Assembly: GCA_963791885.1 (NCBI GenBank) | Contig: CAWBUL010000004.1 | Location: forward strand, 682,001 to 746,000 | Origin: CAVSUZ01 sp963791885 | GTDB taxonomy: Bacteria > Pseudomonadota > Alphaproteobacteria > Acetobacterales > Acetobacteraceae | Reading direction: 5' to 3' | Length of the DNA stretch: 64,000 nucleotides | The notes under the pieces: generated by a model | The model's input: only the letters and a program-made list of their open reading frames with translations | The model's database searches: none | What the model was told of the DNA's origin: nothing | In this document: positions 33,241-42,378 of the stretch, one piece after another | How the letters are laid out: every line of letters begins with the position of its first letter | How positions within the stretch are numbered: the first letter of the stretch is position 1 | Made by a program: the position numbers and the translations under genes

Positions 33241-35243
33241 TAACCTACGATAGCGGGCAAACTCTGAAAAACTCGTTGATGCGCCGAACCGGCCCGGAAG
33301 AAGACCGGCGCCTGTCCCAGAGGTGCCCGCACCGTCACGGATTGGCCGCCGTGGAACGTCGTCCCGGACCACACATGCACCCAATCCGTGCCCGCCGGCA
33401 GGGGCGCAGACCACTCCCGCGCGTCCCCGCGCTGCACCGGCGCAACGAGCAGATCGGGGCCGAGGAGGAAGGCATCCTCGGTGGCGAGGGCGATCGGGTC
33501 GTCCGGGAAATGCAGCCACAACGGACGTTGCAACGGCAGCCCGTGTGCAACCGCCTCTTCCACCAGCGCGCGCCGATACGGAGCCAGGGTCACGAACAGC
33601 CGCACCATCCGGGCGAAATGCGCCAGGACGTCCGGCGAGCTATCCAGCTGCACATTATCGCTAGGCCGGTTGCCCTCATGCGTGCGCATCACCGCCGTGA
33701 ACGCCGCCATCTCCGCCCAGCGCATGAACAACTCGGGCGTCCGGCGTGCGCCGTACAGGCTCATATAGCCGCCGATATCGCTGTGATGGTACGGGTTGCC
33801 CATCAGCCCGGAGGACAGCGCGGCGCGAATCGCGCTCGGCAGCCCATCGTGGCGCGAGAAATCAACCAACTGGTCGCCGCCCCATAACAGCGTGCAGTGC
33901 GGCTGGATGCCGGTGAAGCCGGAGCGCATGAAGAACAGCGCGTCGCCCGTGCGTCCCGCTTCGGCAATCGCGCGCGCGTTCAACTCCGCCCACAGCGCCG
34001 GCCACGCATTGTGCAGCAGCAGCGGATCGCCCTGGTGCAGCCGCGCATCGGCCGGAAGGAACTCACCGAAATCGGCCATCCATCCGCTGACACCCAGATC
34101 CAGCATGTTCGCGCGCAGGATCGTGTCGATGTACCAGCGGACCGCATCGGGATTGGTGAAATCCACCATGCCGCCGTTGAACCCGCCGAAATCGACATCG
34201 TACGCCTCGCCCGATCCGTCCCGCACCAGGAAGCCCTGCTGGCGCGCGCGCTCGAACAAGCCGCCCCGATTGTTCAGATAGGGATTGGCATAGGCCAGGA
34301 AGCGGATGCCTCGCGCATCCAATGAAGCGATCTGCTCCGGCAGCCCGGGATAGCGATCCGCATCCCACTCCCAGTTCCAGAACAGGCGGGTGCCGAAGCT
34401 CGTCTTCTGCACGCCCGCCCAATCTTCGCACCACAAACCGCACACCGGCACGCCGGCTTCGACGATCCGCTCCAGCCGCGTGAAGCTGTTCGCGCCGTCC
34501 TTCAGCCCGATAATGGCGCCCTGGTCGGTCCAGGCGGGCAGGGCAGGGGGCCTGCCGAACCGAGCCGATATCGCACTTACCAGCGCCGTTCGCGATTCGG
34601 CGGTGAAGAATTCGATTGCGTGCGGAACTTCCCAGCATTCGATCTCCGGACGCGCGCGGCGGAAATCGAACGCGCTGTACGCCGTGCTGTCGAGGTGAAG
34701 TCCGATATCGCGCGACGATATGACAGTTGGTTGCGGATAATACGTGTTCCAGTACTCGCCCGCGCGCCCGTCTCGCCGTGCCTGGAAACTCACGAAAGAC
34801 TCGTCGTCCCGTCCCACGCCAGGTTCGGACACCCAGAACGGAAAGCGCCGCCCCGACAGATCGAGGTAGGAGAATTGTTCGCCCCCGCCCCAGAAGTGCT
34901 CCCCCGCTTCGCCGTACAGCCGCAGCCAAATCCGGTTCACACCGGAACACAGGACGAATTTCAACTGGACCCGATCGCCGTCCCCGATCACAGAGACCGT
35001 TAGGGACGGGCCGCCCGGGGCTGCGCAGCACAGCTCCCATCCTTCATCGGTCTGTCGCGCCGAAACATCCCGCAGCGCCACGCGCTCCGAAACGAAGTCG
35101 GTGATGCTGAAATAGGCGTTCCGCATCCGGACATCCGGCTCGCCATGGCCGGCGAACAGGAACGGATCATCCGGACTGTGCCGGATCAGAACACGGCCGC
35201 CGAGCGAAAGCGTGAACGCGGTCCCGTTTCGCTCCAGGCGCAT
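33240..35243 (-). CDS. GH31 glycosidase, probable sulfoquinovosidase (YihQ-like)
   Basis: A 667-residue glycoside hydrolase of family 31. The catalytic nucleophile is Asp391 in GWMADFGEF and the acid/base is Asp457 in LLWGGDQLV. The numbering is shifted by 14-15 from E. coli YihQ (Asp405, Asp472). At the same shift, Arg286 and Trp289 in TSFGTRLFWNW and Tyr493 in SDIGGYMSL correspond to Arg301, Trp304 and Tyr508, which bind the sulfonate of sulfoquinovose. This set separates sulfoquinovosidases from ordinary alpha-glucosidases. No signal peptide is seen with the start at 35243. No sulfoglycolysis gene is adjacent; the partner gene is a GT4 glycosyltransferase. Confidence 0.85.
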   Translation of the reverse strand: MRLERNGTAFTLSLGGRVLIRHSPDDPFLFAGHGEPDVRMRNAYFSITDFVSERVALRDVSARQTDEGWELCCAAPGGPSLTVSVIGDGDRVQLKFVLCSGVNRIWLRLYGEAGEHFWGGGEQFSYLDLSGRRFPFWVSEPGVGRDDESFVSFQARRDGRAGEYWNTYYPQPTVISSRDIGLHLDSTAYSAFDFRRARPEIECWEVPHAIEFFTAESRTALVSAISARFGRPPALPAWTDQGAIIGLKDGANSFTRLERIVEAGVPVCGLWCEDWAGVQKTSFGTRLFWNWEWDADRYPGLPEQIASLDARGIRFLAYANPYLNNRGGLFERARQQGFLVRDGSGEAYDVDFGGFNGGMVDFTNPDAVRWYIDTILRANMLDLGVSGWMADFGEFLPADARLHQGDPLLLHNAWPALWAELNARAIAEAGRTGDALFFMRSGFTGIQPHCTLLWGGDQLVDFSRHDGLPSAIRAALSSGLMGNPYHHSDIGGYMSLYGARRTPELFMRWAEMAAFTAVMRTHEGNRPSDNVQLDSSPDVLAHFARMVRLFVTLAPYRRALVEEAVAHGLPLQRPLWLHFPDDPIALATEDAFLLGPDLLVAPVQRGDAREWSAPLPAGTDWVHVWSGTTFHGGQSVTVRAPLGQAPVFFRAGSAHQRVFQSLPAIVG

Positions 35244-35283
35244 GTCTAGAAGACGAAGCCAGGACGCGGCTGCAAAGACGGGA

Positions 35284-35913
35284 TCAGCGGCGTGCCGCAG
35301 TCGAACGCCGGCTGGGCCGGAGGCCCACCGGAGTCGGTTCGGCCAGCACCGCATGGCCCATGCCGGAGGCGGGCTTCAGGACGGTTGCCAGTCGCCCGGT
35401 ATCGACCCGCACCTGCGCATTCAGCACCGCAGGGATCTGTTGCACCGCGCCTTCGATCAGAATCAGGTCATAAGGCGCGCCGTTCGGCCAACCGGCGGCC
35501 AAGGGGCCGCTCACCACCGATACAGACGGAGCCAGCCGGGTCAGCGTCGCCCGAGCCATGTCCAGCAAGGCCCGGTCCTCCTCCAGGGCTGTCACGCGGG
35601 CGCCGCAGGCCGCCAGAAGTGCCGCGCCATATCCCGAACCGCAGCCGATCACCAGTGCCTGCTCGCCCTCGATGGGCGCGAGCAACTGCACCAGCCGGGC
35701 GATCACCATCGGCTCCATCAGGAACCGGCCGTGGCCGATGCTTACATCCGAGTCGATATAGGCCATATCGCGCATTTGAGCGGGAACGAACTGCTCGCGC
35801 GGCAGCTCCCGCATCGCCGCGATGATCCGAGGATCGTTGACCTTGTTGGGCCGGATCTGGCTATCGACCATGTTGTTGCGGGCGTCGGCGTAGTCCTGCA
35901 CGGAGGCGTCCAT
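35284..35913 (-). CDS. Protein-L-isoaspartate O-methyltransferase family protein
   Basis: A 209-residue SAM-dependent methyltransferase. The N-terminal helix and RIIAAMRELPREQFVP are typical of PCMT; the GxGxG SAM loop is in ALVIGCGSGYGAALLAA, followed by EEDRALLDMA at the acidic ribose-binding position. It lacks the longer C-terminus of enterobacterial Pcm. It resembles the short alphaproteobacterial homologues often found next to TolC-type genes, so repair activity is not certain. It lies 41 bp upstream of the GH31 gene in the same orientation. Confidence 0.85.
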   Translation of the reverse strand: MDASVQDYADARNNMVDSQIRPNKVNDPRIIAAMRELPREQFVPAQMRDMAYIDSDVSIGHGRFLMEPMVIARLVQLLAPIEGEQALVIGCGSGYGAALLAACGARVTALEEDRALLDMARATLTRLAPSVSVVSGPLAAGWPNGAPYDLILIEGAVQQIPAVLNAQVRVDTGRLATVLKPASGMGHAVLAEPTPVGLRPSRRSTAARR

Positions 35914-35973
35914 TTCGGTCCTGACCTTGCGTGCTGGGCTTATAGAGCAGGAAAGAGCGAGGCGCGAAGGCAG

Positions 35974-36864
35974 CTAAGGGGTGGCGACAAACAACTGTCC
36001 GGTCGCAAACGAAAGCCACACGCGGTGGCTCCGCAGCCAGTCAGCCCCGAGCAGCAGATCGAGCGGAAAACGCATCTCCGTGGTCAGCAGCCGCGGGTTC
36101 ATCGTAACCACCCCGGCAACCGCGAGATCGGCATATTGCCGCACCTGGCCGGCCAGACGCTGAGGACCGACACCCACGATCGTCGCATGCCCGCTGGTCA
36201 GCACGCCCGGCCCGACGCGGTACTGCCCTGCGGTGGTCAGCAGCGACATGGCCGTGCCGCTATCCAGCATGGTGCGCAGCGCGTGGCCATCGACCGTCGA
36301 CAGAAACACCATGGCATCGCGATAGGCCGGCAGCGCCGCCACCGAGCGATAAGGCTCCGTCCACGGCAGGAACCGGCCGCTGCACCCGCTTACGTCGTAT
36401 AGCGTGAGCTGCCGCCCCGGAACGTCGATGTCCAGGTCGTAAGCGCCCAGCAGGTCCCGCCCCAGCAACCCGTCCGTCGCCCCGATCATAGCCGGCAGCG
36501 ATGCGACCGACAGGCTCAGGCCCCAGATCCCCCGCTGATGCAGTGCCAGTCCACCAATGGTGAGGGAATCCGGTAGCGCGTTCTGATGCCGCTCGACGCC
36601 GCCGACCCCGTACAGGGTCGAGCCGGCCCAGTGGTCGAGCTTCAACCCATGCCGCTCCACCCCTTCCAGCGACAGCGTCGTCCGGCCGGCGCCCGTATCC
36701 AGCACCATCAGTCCCGGCGTGCCGTTGATCGCCACCGGCACCAGCGGAACATTGTCGATGAACTGCAACGGGACGGTGGCCTTCTCCGTCACCTCGCAGC
36801 CCCGACTCTGGCAGCCGGCGAGGAACAGCAACAGCAGTGCGAGCAGAAGTCTGGGAACGGGCAC
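35974..36864 (-). CDS. Retropepsin-like aspartyl protease, predicted lipoprotein
   Basis: A 296-residue protein with a lipoprotein signal (LLLALLLLFLAGC). It has two retropepsin-type halves: MVLDTGAGRTTLS (D-T-G-A, active-site type) in the first and MLDSGTAMSLL (D-S-G-T) in the second, with flap-like GVGGVERHQN and LLGRDLLGAYDLDI. Two active-site triads in one chain suggest a pseudo-dimeric enzyme like pepsins. It would be anchored at the envelope. It is divergent from hyuB across 80 bp. Confidence 0.8.
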   Translation of the reverse strand: MPVPRLLLALLLLFLAGCQSRGCEVTEKATVPLQFIDNVPLVPVAINGTPGLMVLDTGAGRTTLSLEGVERHGLKLDHWAGSTLYGVGGVERHQNALPDSLTIGGLALHQRGIWGLSLSVASLPAMIGATDGLLGRDLLGAYDLDIDVPGRQLTLYDVSGCSGRFLPWTEPYRSVAALPAYRDAMVFLSTVDGHALRTMLDSGTAMSLLTTAGQYRVGPGVLTSGHATIVGVGPQRLAGQVRQYADLAVAGVVTMNPRLLTTEMRFPLDLLLGADWLRSHRVWLSFATGQLFVATP

Positions 36865-36944
36865 CCAACAGGTTTCGGTCAGTCAAGGACGGCATGCAAG
36901 TCGCGCACTTTCCGCCGCGGCGCCGCCCGTGACATCCTCCCGGC

Positions 36945-38591
36945 ATGATCGATCCCATCACCGTCGCGGTTTTGCAGAACCGGCTGAACGCCATCGCCGA
37001 GGAAATGGGTGAGGCCATGCTGCGCACCGCCTATTCGCAGATCCTCAACTCGTCGCGGGACTTCTCCATTGCCCTGATCGATGGGCAGTGTCGCCTGATC
37101 GCCCAGGCCGACCACATCCCGGTCCATGTCGGCGCCATGTCATGGGCCACCAAGGCATTGATGGAGGCTGTGCCCGATCCCGAGCCCCAGGCCGTCTACC
37201 TGCTCAACGACCCCTATCGCGGCGGCAGCCATCTGCCTGACCTGACCATCTTCGTCCCGGTCTTCGCCGGTGATCGCCTGCTTTTCTGGTCGGTCGTCCG
37301 CGCCCATCACAGCGATATCGGGGGCGCCACGCATGGCGCCTACAACCCGGCCGCCACGGAAATCTGGCAGGAAGGTCTTCGCATCCCGCCCATTCGCCTG
37401 ACCGAGAACGGCGTGCTTCGGGAAGATCTGCTGCAGATGTTGGCGCTGAACGTGCGCCATCCGCGGGACTTCCGTGGCGACCTCGCAGCGCAGATCGGCG
37501 CCGCTCGCCTTGGCGAATCGCGCCTTCTCGCTGTCGTCGCCGAGGTCGGTGCCTCCCCGCTGCTCGAGGCGGTGGAGGCCATGCTCGACGCGGCCGAACG
37601 TCGCACCCGCGCCATCGTCTCCGACTGGGCGGACGGCGTGTATGAAGGAGAAGCCTTCCTCGACGATGACGGTTTTGGTCGCAACAACATCCGCATCCAC
37701 GCGAAGTGCACAGTGTCCGGCAGCGACGTGACGATCGACCTGACCGGCTCCGATCCCCAGGCCACCGGCTTCGTCAACTCCTCCCACGCTAACATGCAAT
37801 CGGCCGTCACCATGGCCTTCGCCTTCTTGCTCGACCCCGACCAGGCACGGAATGACGGCGCCTTCCGGCCGCTCCACGTCGTGGCGAAGCCCGGCACGAT
37901 CGTCTGGGCGAATGAGGGCGCGCCGGTGACCATGTGCACCAGCCACTGCTCCAACGAGATCATTGAGGCGATCATCGTCGCTCTCTCGCCCGCCTGCCCG
38001 GATCGCGTGATGGGTAGTTGGGGCCGCCGGCTGCGCATCGCCATCACCGGCCAGGACCCCAAACGGGGTCGCCGTTTCATCTGGCACATGTTCCAGGCCC
38101 GCCCGGGCGGCGGCGGTTCGATCGCCGGCGACGGCTGGTCCACGATCGGCGAGTGGCACTCGGCCGGCGGCATTAAATTCGGCAGCATCGAGGTCGCCGA
38201 AACCCGCTTCCCCCTCTTCTTCGAAACCCACGAATACCGCCCCGGCTCAGCGGGCGACGGACAGTTCCGCGGCGGCTACGGCGGGGATATGCGGCTGCGG
38301 GTCGAGACCGAGGAGCCCGCCGTCGCCAACACCGCCGGCGAGGGCATCGTCCACGGCGCCCGCGGCATGCTGGGGGGCAAGGATGGCGCGCCGCACGATT
38401 ACCGTTTGCTCGCGCCCGATGGGAGCGAACGCAAGCTCCGCAGCAAGGAGGTCGGCATTCCGGTGCCGCCCGGCAGCGTCTTCCATGTGCGCTCGGGCGG
38501 GGGAGGGGGCTATGGCGATCCTTCCCGGCGCGATCCCGCGGCGCGCGAGGCTGACCGCACGGCTGGTCTATCAATCTTGCCTGTGAAGTGA
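36945..38591 (+). CDS. hyuB: Hydantoinase B/oxoprolinase subunit (HyuB)
   Basis: A 548-residue protein of the HyuB family, the beta subunit of ATP-dependent N-methylhydantoinase, acetophenone carboxylase and related enzymes. The family signature is MIDPITVAVLQNRLNAIAEE, ending IAQADHIPVHVGAM, with NDPYRGGSHLPD, SGGGGGYGDPSRRDP near the end and a TSHCSNE segment. The partner HyuA subunit is not adjacent in the window. The last residues after GYGDPSRRDP are usual family C-terminus. Confidence 0.9.
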   Translation: MIDPITVAVLQNRLNAIAEEMGEAMLRTAYSQILNSSRDFSIALIDGQCRLIAQADHIPVHVGAMSWATKALMEAVPDPEPQAVYLLNDPYRGGSHLPDLTIFVPVFAGDRLLFWSVVRAHHSDIGGATHGAYNPAATEIWQEGLRIPPIRLTENGVLREDLLQMLALNVRHPRDFRGDLAAQIGAARLGESRLLAVVAEVGASPLLEAVEAMLDAAERRTRAIVSDWADGVYEGEAFLDDDGFGRNNIRIHAKCTVSGSDVTIDLTGSDPQATGFVNSSHANMQSAVTMAFAFLLDPDQARNDGAFRPLHVVAKPGTIVWANEGAPVTMCTSHCSNEIIEAIIVALSPACPDRVMGSWGRRLRIAITGQDPKRGRRFIWHMFQARPGGGGSIAGDGWSTIGEWHSAGGIKFGSIEVAETRFPLFFETHEYRPGSAGDGQFRGGYGGDMRLRVETEEPAVANTAGEGIVHGARGMLGGKDGAPHDYRLLAPDGSERKLRSKEVGIPVPPGSVFHVRSGGGGGYGDPSRRDPAAREADRTAGLSILPVK

Positions 38592-38625
38592 TCGACCCCA
38601 TCATTGGGGCGCTGAGGAGTATTCC

Positions 38626-38822
38626 ATGCCGAACGCCGAAGCTTTGCTGGAGAAGATCCAAGCCTTCCGCCCAATCGCATCGCGGAGGTCGAGGATTTTG
38701 TTGAGTTCATTGCTGCGCGGGAGCGCGACCTGTCGCTGGTCCGCGCCCGTGCTGCGACGAGCGCGCCTGCCTTCGCGACGGTGTGGAACAACCCGGATGA
38801 CGACGATTACGACTCCCTATGA
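38626..38822 (+). pseudogene. Antitoxin of a MazEF/PemIK-type pair, frameshifted
   Basis: The start reads MPNAEALLEKIQA; after a missing base near 38661-38666 the frame continues LPPNRIAEVEDFVEFIAARE and ends WNNPDDDDYDSL. The joined protein of about 65 residues matches small DUF2281-like antitoxins that precede PemK-type toxins. The stop overlaps the toxin start (ATGA at 38819-38822), so the two were translationally coupled. Confidence 0.72.
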
Positions 38823-39155
38823 CAGGAGCCTTGGTGTTCGGCGATGTAGTCCTCGTACCGTTCCCCTTCACCAGTCAGATCGCCTCGAAGAACGGCCTGC
38901 TGTCGTTGTCAGCACCGGGGCTTACAATCGTGCCAGGCCCGATGTCGTCGTGATGGCGATCACCAGTCAACTTCGTCCGAGCCCCATCTTCGGTGAAGTC
39001 TGGCTCGCTGAGTGGCAAACCGCTGGCCTCATCAAGCCGCGATCAAGCCGGTTTTCGCCACCCTCGAACAGGCGCTGATCCTCCGTCAGCTCGGCACGCT
39101 CGGTGCGAACGACCAAGCGGCGCTCAGGAAGGCCATCTCCGAGATGCTCGGATAG
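38819..39155 (+). pseudogene. PemK/MazF-family toxin, frameshifted twice
   Basis: Joined reading: TGALVFGDVVLVPFPFT, then RPAVVVSTGAYNRARPDVVV, then LRPSPIFGEVWLAEWQTAGL and a C-terminal ATLEQALILRQLGTLGAND. The G-D-V-V-L-V-P-F-P-F-T and R-P-A-V-V-V motifs are characteristic of MazF/PemK endoribonucleases. Frame breaks occur near 38888-38893 (one A missing in AAGAAC) and near 39031-39044. With the antitoxin also broken, the pair is non-functional as read. Confidence 0.8.
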
Positions 39156-39166
39156 ATCGCTTCTTC

Positions 39167-40456
39167 CTAATCCACCGCCGGCTCCGCCAGCACGTCGATC
39201 GACACGTTCTCCGTCCTGAACATCGGCTGCCGGTTGACGATCAATGCGAACAGGAAGCGGCACAGTCCGAATGCGATAATCAGCGGCGCGAACCCGATCG
39301 TCGCCAGCGCCACTGGCACCAGGAAGATCGACAGTGAAATCGCCAGTCGGCACGCTGCGTTGCACACGCCCTGCGACCGTCCGCGCAGATGCGTCGGGAA
39401 CAACTCGCTCGACCACGCCCAGGTCAGCCCGGCACAGCCCAGCCAAGTGAAATACGATGCAACCATGAACGATGCGACGAACAGCATGGGTTCATGCACC
39501 GTCAGGCACATCAGGATCATCAGCGCACCGGACGGAATGGCCGACAGATACGCAACCGGCCGCCGGCCGAGCCGATCGATCAACGCATAGCTGGTGATGG
39601 CCCCCATGAGGCTGGTGCACCAGATGAAGGTGCTGAAGATCACCGTGCCGGTGATCGACAGATGCCCGACATAACGCAGGATGAACGGGGTCGCGATCGC
39701 CAGCCCGGCGATGCAGTTCAGGAAGAACAGAGAAGAGGTCCAGAACACCCGCCGCAAATACGGCGCACGGAACAGCTCGCTATAACTGCCAGTGCGCGAC
39801 GCGTTCAGTGGCGGTAGGTCATCGGGCATGCCGAACGCTCGCAGCGCCGCCTTGCTCTCCTCCACGCGACCCTGGTTCATCAGCCAGCGCGGCGATTCCG
39901 GCAGCAGCCGCCGGCCCAGCAGAATCAGCAGCGCCGGCAACGCGGCGAGGCCAAACATCCAGCGCCAGGTGTCATTGCCGAAATATATGCTCAACGGCAG
40001 GGCGATGATGGTAGACGTCATCGCACCGAGGATCCAGGTGATCTGCGTCAGCGCGCCGATGATCGCGCCCCGGCGATTGGCCGGCGTAATCTCCGTCAGG
40101 TACGCCATGCTGGTCGGGATATCCATGCCGACGCCCACGCCCACCAGGAACCGTGCGGCAAACAATTGCGGCACGCTGTTGATGAACGCCGAGGCGATCG
40201 AGAACACCACGAAGAAGATCAGGTTGGCGACGAAAATGGCCCGTCGCCCCAGCCGGTCCGACATGTCGCCGAACACCAGCAGCCCGATTATGGCACCCAG
40301 ATAGGTCGAGGCACCCAGCGCACCGACTTGGGCCGGGCTCAGTCCGAACTGCGGGCGCAGGAACACCAGTGCGGTGCCCATCACCAGCATGTCGTAGCCG
40401 TCGATATACTCGCCGAGGGAGACGAGCCACGCAGCCTTGCGCTGGAGCGGCGTCAT
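39167..40456 (-). CDS. MFS transporter
   Basis: A 429-residue, 12-helix major facilitator with the sugar-porter/aromatic-acid type motifs: an intracellular GDMSDRLGRRAIF after helix 2, FLVGVGVGMDIPTSMAYLTE, PESPRWLMNQGRVEES after helix 6 and DRLGRRPVAY after helix 8. The substrate is unknown. Its start overlaps the stop of the enolase-superfamily gene by four bases, so it probably imports the acid that the neighbouring dehydratase acts on (inference). Confidence 0.88.
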   Translation of the reverse strand: MTPLQRKAAWLVSLGEYIDGYDMLVMGTALVFLRPQFGLSPAQVGALGASTYLGAIIGLLVFGDMSDRLGRRAIFVANLIFFVVFSIASAFINSVPQLFAARFLVGVGVGMDIPTSMAYLTEITPANRRGAIIGALTQITWILGAMTSTIIALPLSIYFGNDTWRWMFGLAALPALLILLGRRLLPESPRWLMNQGRVEESKAALRAFGMPDDLPPLNASRTGSYSELFRAPYLRRVFWTSSLFFLNCIAGLAIATPFILRYVGHLSITGTVIFSTFIWCTSLMGAITSYALIDRLGRRPVAYLSAIPSGALMILMCLTVHEPMLFVASFMVASYFTWLGCAGLTWAWSSELFPTHLRGRSQGVCNAACRLAISLSIFLVPVALATIGFAPLIIAFGLCRFLFALIVNRQPMFRTENVSIDVLAEPAVD

Positions 40457-41578
40457 TCCCGGATGAAACGACCCGCCTCGTGCGTCGCCACAACATCCGG
40501 CGCCAGAGTGACGCCAAGCCCAGAGCCCGCAGGCAACGCCGATGCACCGCCGGATGGCACCGGCAGCGCGCCGCCGGCCAGAGCGGCAAACAGCGGCGTT
40601 TCATCGAACTGCATCTCCAACCGGTCGAGATGCGGGACGGCCGCGCAGACTTGCAGGCTGGTCGCGTGACAGACCGGACCGGTCGGATTGTGCGGGGAAA
40701 ACAACACGCCGAGCCGGTCGAATGCCTCGGCCAGCCGCATGACCTCGGCCAGGCCGCCGACGTATTTTACGTCCGGCATCATCGCGTCATACGCGCCGGC
40801 CTTCAAGAACGGCTCGAACCCCGCCTGTCCTACACCTTGTTCGCATCCCGCCAGCCGCACGCCGCCCGCATTCGCCAGGCCGCGCAGCCGACGCAGCGCC
40901 GGCAACATCTCCTCCGTCTCGGGCAAGGGACATTCGACCCAGGTACAGCGACTGCTCGACCGCGGCGCGGATGACGGTTTCCGCCAGCGCCTCGTTCAGC
41001 CGCCAGTGGCAATCCACCATCAGCGCACGGTCCGGCCCGATCGCAGCACGCACTGCGGCGATGCGCGCGAGGCCGGGCGTAACGGAGTCCGGCTTGTTCT
41101 CTCCGGGTATCGCCTCGTCGAATGGTGCAATCTTGAACGCCGAGAACCCAGCCGCCAGTGCATCCCGCGCACTGGACGCGAACCCCTCCGGTGACCGGTC
41201 CAACGTGCGCCGGTTGATATTGGCATAGACCGGAATGCTGGTGCGTCGCGTGCCGCGGAGCAGATCCGCGACCCTGCGGCCGTCACGCTTCCCTCTGATA
41301 TCCCAGAGTGCCTGATCGAGCGCCGAGACGGCGGCGGCATCGACCAGGCTGTTCGGCGCCGGCAACACCGGCTCGGATTGGCCAATCAATGCGCCCGCCA
41401 TTGCTTCGGCCCGCGCCAGCACCTGCGTTTCGCGGTTGTTCAGGCTGGCCTCGCCAATCCCGCTCAGCCCAGATTTCGTCTGGATCTCCAGAAAAACCCA
41501 TTGGGTCTTCGGCGTCACCTGCACCGCATGGCCCGCGATGCGCACAATCGGATCTTCGCTCACCCGTTTCACCCGCAT
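40453..41578 (-). pseudogene. Enolase-superfamily (mandelate racemase/sugar acid dehydratase-like) enzyme, frameshifted
   Basis: The N-terminal capping domain and barrel start read from ATG 41578 (IVRIAGHAVQVTPKTQWVFL; SALDQALWDIRGKRDGRRVA; AGFSAFKIAPFDE; LMVDCHWRLN with the first metal Asp). Near 40942 an extra base shifts frame. The other frame continues YWVECPLPETEEMLP, with the second metal Glu, DVKYVGGLAEVMRL and FSPHNPTGPV with a catalytic His. All expected catalytic positions exist across the joined frames, so a single-base error or recent mutation is likely. The gene is coupled to the MFS transporter. Confidence 0.85.
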
Positions 41579-41605
41579 GTATCGCGGGAGTCTGCGGCCC
41601 AGCCC

Positions 41606-42232
41606 TCAGCCCGGCAAGGCTGTCCCGTAGGCGCTCAGGAACGCGTCCACCGCCGAGGTCACCGTGGCGTCGATCTCCGCCTCGTCCGGCGGCGGCGGAA
41701 CGCCCAGCGCCGCCCGTCCCCAGGCCGATCCCTTCAGCATGCCGACGAACTGATCCGCCGCCCGCGCCGGATCGGCCAGCTTCAACCGTCCCGCCCGCGC
41801 CTGCGCCTCCAGCCATTCCGCGAATACCCGGCAGAAGGTGCGGGGACCGTTCTCATAGAAGGCCCGTCCGAGTTCCGGGAACCGCATGCTCTCGGCCATC
41901 ACCACCCGGTGGATCGCCAACGCCCGGTCCTCGAGCAGGAACCGCAGCATCTTCCCGCCCAATTCCAGCAAAGCAGCGCGCGTATCGGCGCCATGCGTTT
42001 CAAAGGCACGGAATGCGAGGTTGGATTCGCACGCCTCGCGAATGATCGTGGCGAAAAGTGCGTCCTTCGACCGGAAATAAGCGTAAAGTGTTGCCTTGGA
42101 CACAGCGGCCGCCTTGGCGATCGCATCCATGCTGACCGCCCCATAGCCCTGGGCAATGAACAGCGCCGCCGCCGCATCCATGATCTGGGTGCGCTTGGGC
42201 GAATCCTCGAGGCGTTGGGCGGTGGCACTCAT
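41606..42232 (-). CDS. TetR-family transcriptional regulator
   Basis: A 208-residue regulator with an N-terminal TetR HTH (MDAAAALFIAQGYGAVSMDA, IAKAAAVSKATLYAYFRSKD) and a C-terminal domain of the type common in efflux regulators. The start at ATG 42232 fits the family; a longer frame runs through the operator region and is rejected. It is divergent from emrA/emrB, with two palindromes in the 146-bp gap. It most likely represses the efflux operon and its own gene, and is released by a transported compound. Confidence 0.92.
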   Translation of the reverse strand: MSATAQRLEDSPKRTQIMDAAAALFIAQGYGAVSMDAIAKAAAVSKATLYAYFRSKDALFATIIREACESNLAFRAFETHGADTRAALLELGGKMLRFLLEDRALAIHRVVMAESMRFPELGRAFYENGPRTFCRVFAEWLEAQARAGRLKLADPARAADQFVGMLKGSAWGRAALGVPPPPDEAEIDATVTSAVDAFLSAYGTALPG

Positions 42233-42280
42233 CGACGCAAGATTTGGACCGCCCCACGTCGCTCTGCAAGATAAAAATTG

Positions 42281-42297
42281 AACTGAACGGTTCAGTT
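42281..42297. promoter_or_regulatory. TetR-type operator, copy 1
   Basis: AACTGAACGGTTCAGTT is a 17-bp palindrome: AACTGAAC and GTTCAGTT are exactly complementary around a central G. It lies between the TetR gene and emrA, nearer the TetR gene. TetR-family dimers typically bind such 15-17-bp palindromes. Confidence 0.85.
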
Positions 42298-42343
42298 TTC
42301 CCTTGACCCCCCTGTCCCCAGGCCCCAAACATCACCTCCGTTG

Positions 42344-42360
42344 AACTGAACCGTATAGTT
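42344..42360. promoter_or_regulatory. TetR-type operator, copy 2
   Basis: AACTGAACCGTATAGTT repeats the left half-site of copy 1 exactly and has a degenerate right half (GTATAGTT instead of GTTCAGTT). It ends 18 bp before the emrA start, where binding would block transcription of the efflux operon. Confidence 0.78.
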
Positions 42361-42378
42361 CATCCACCGGGAGCTACC

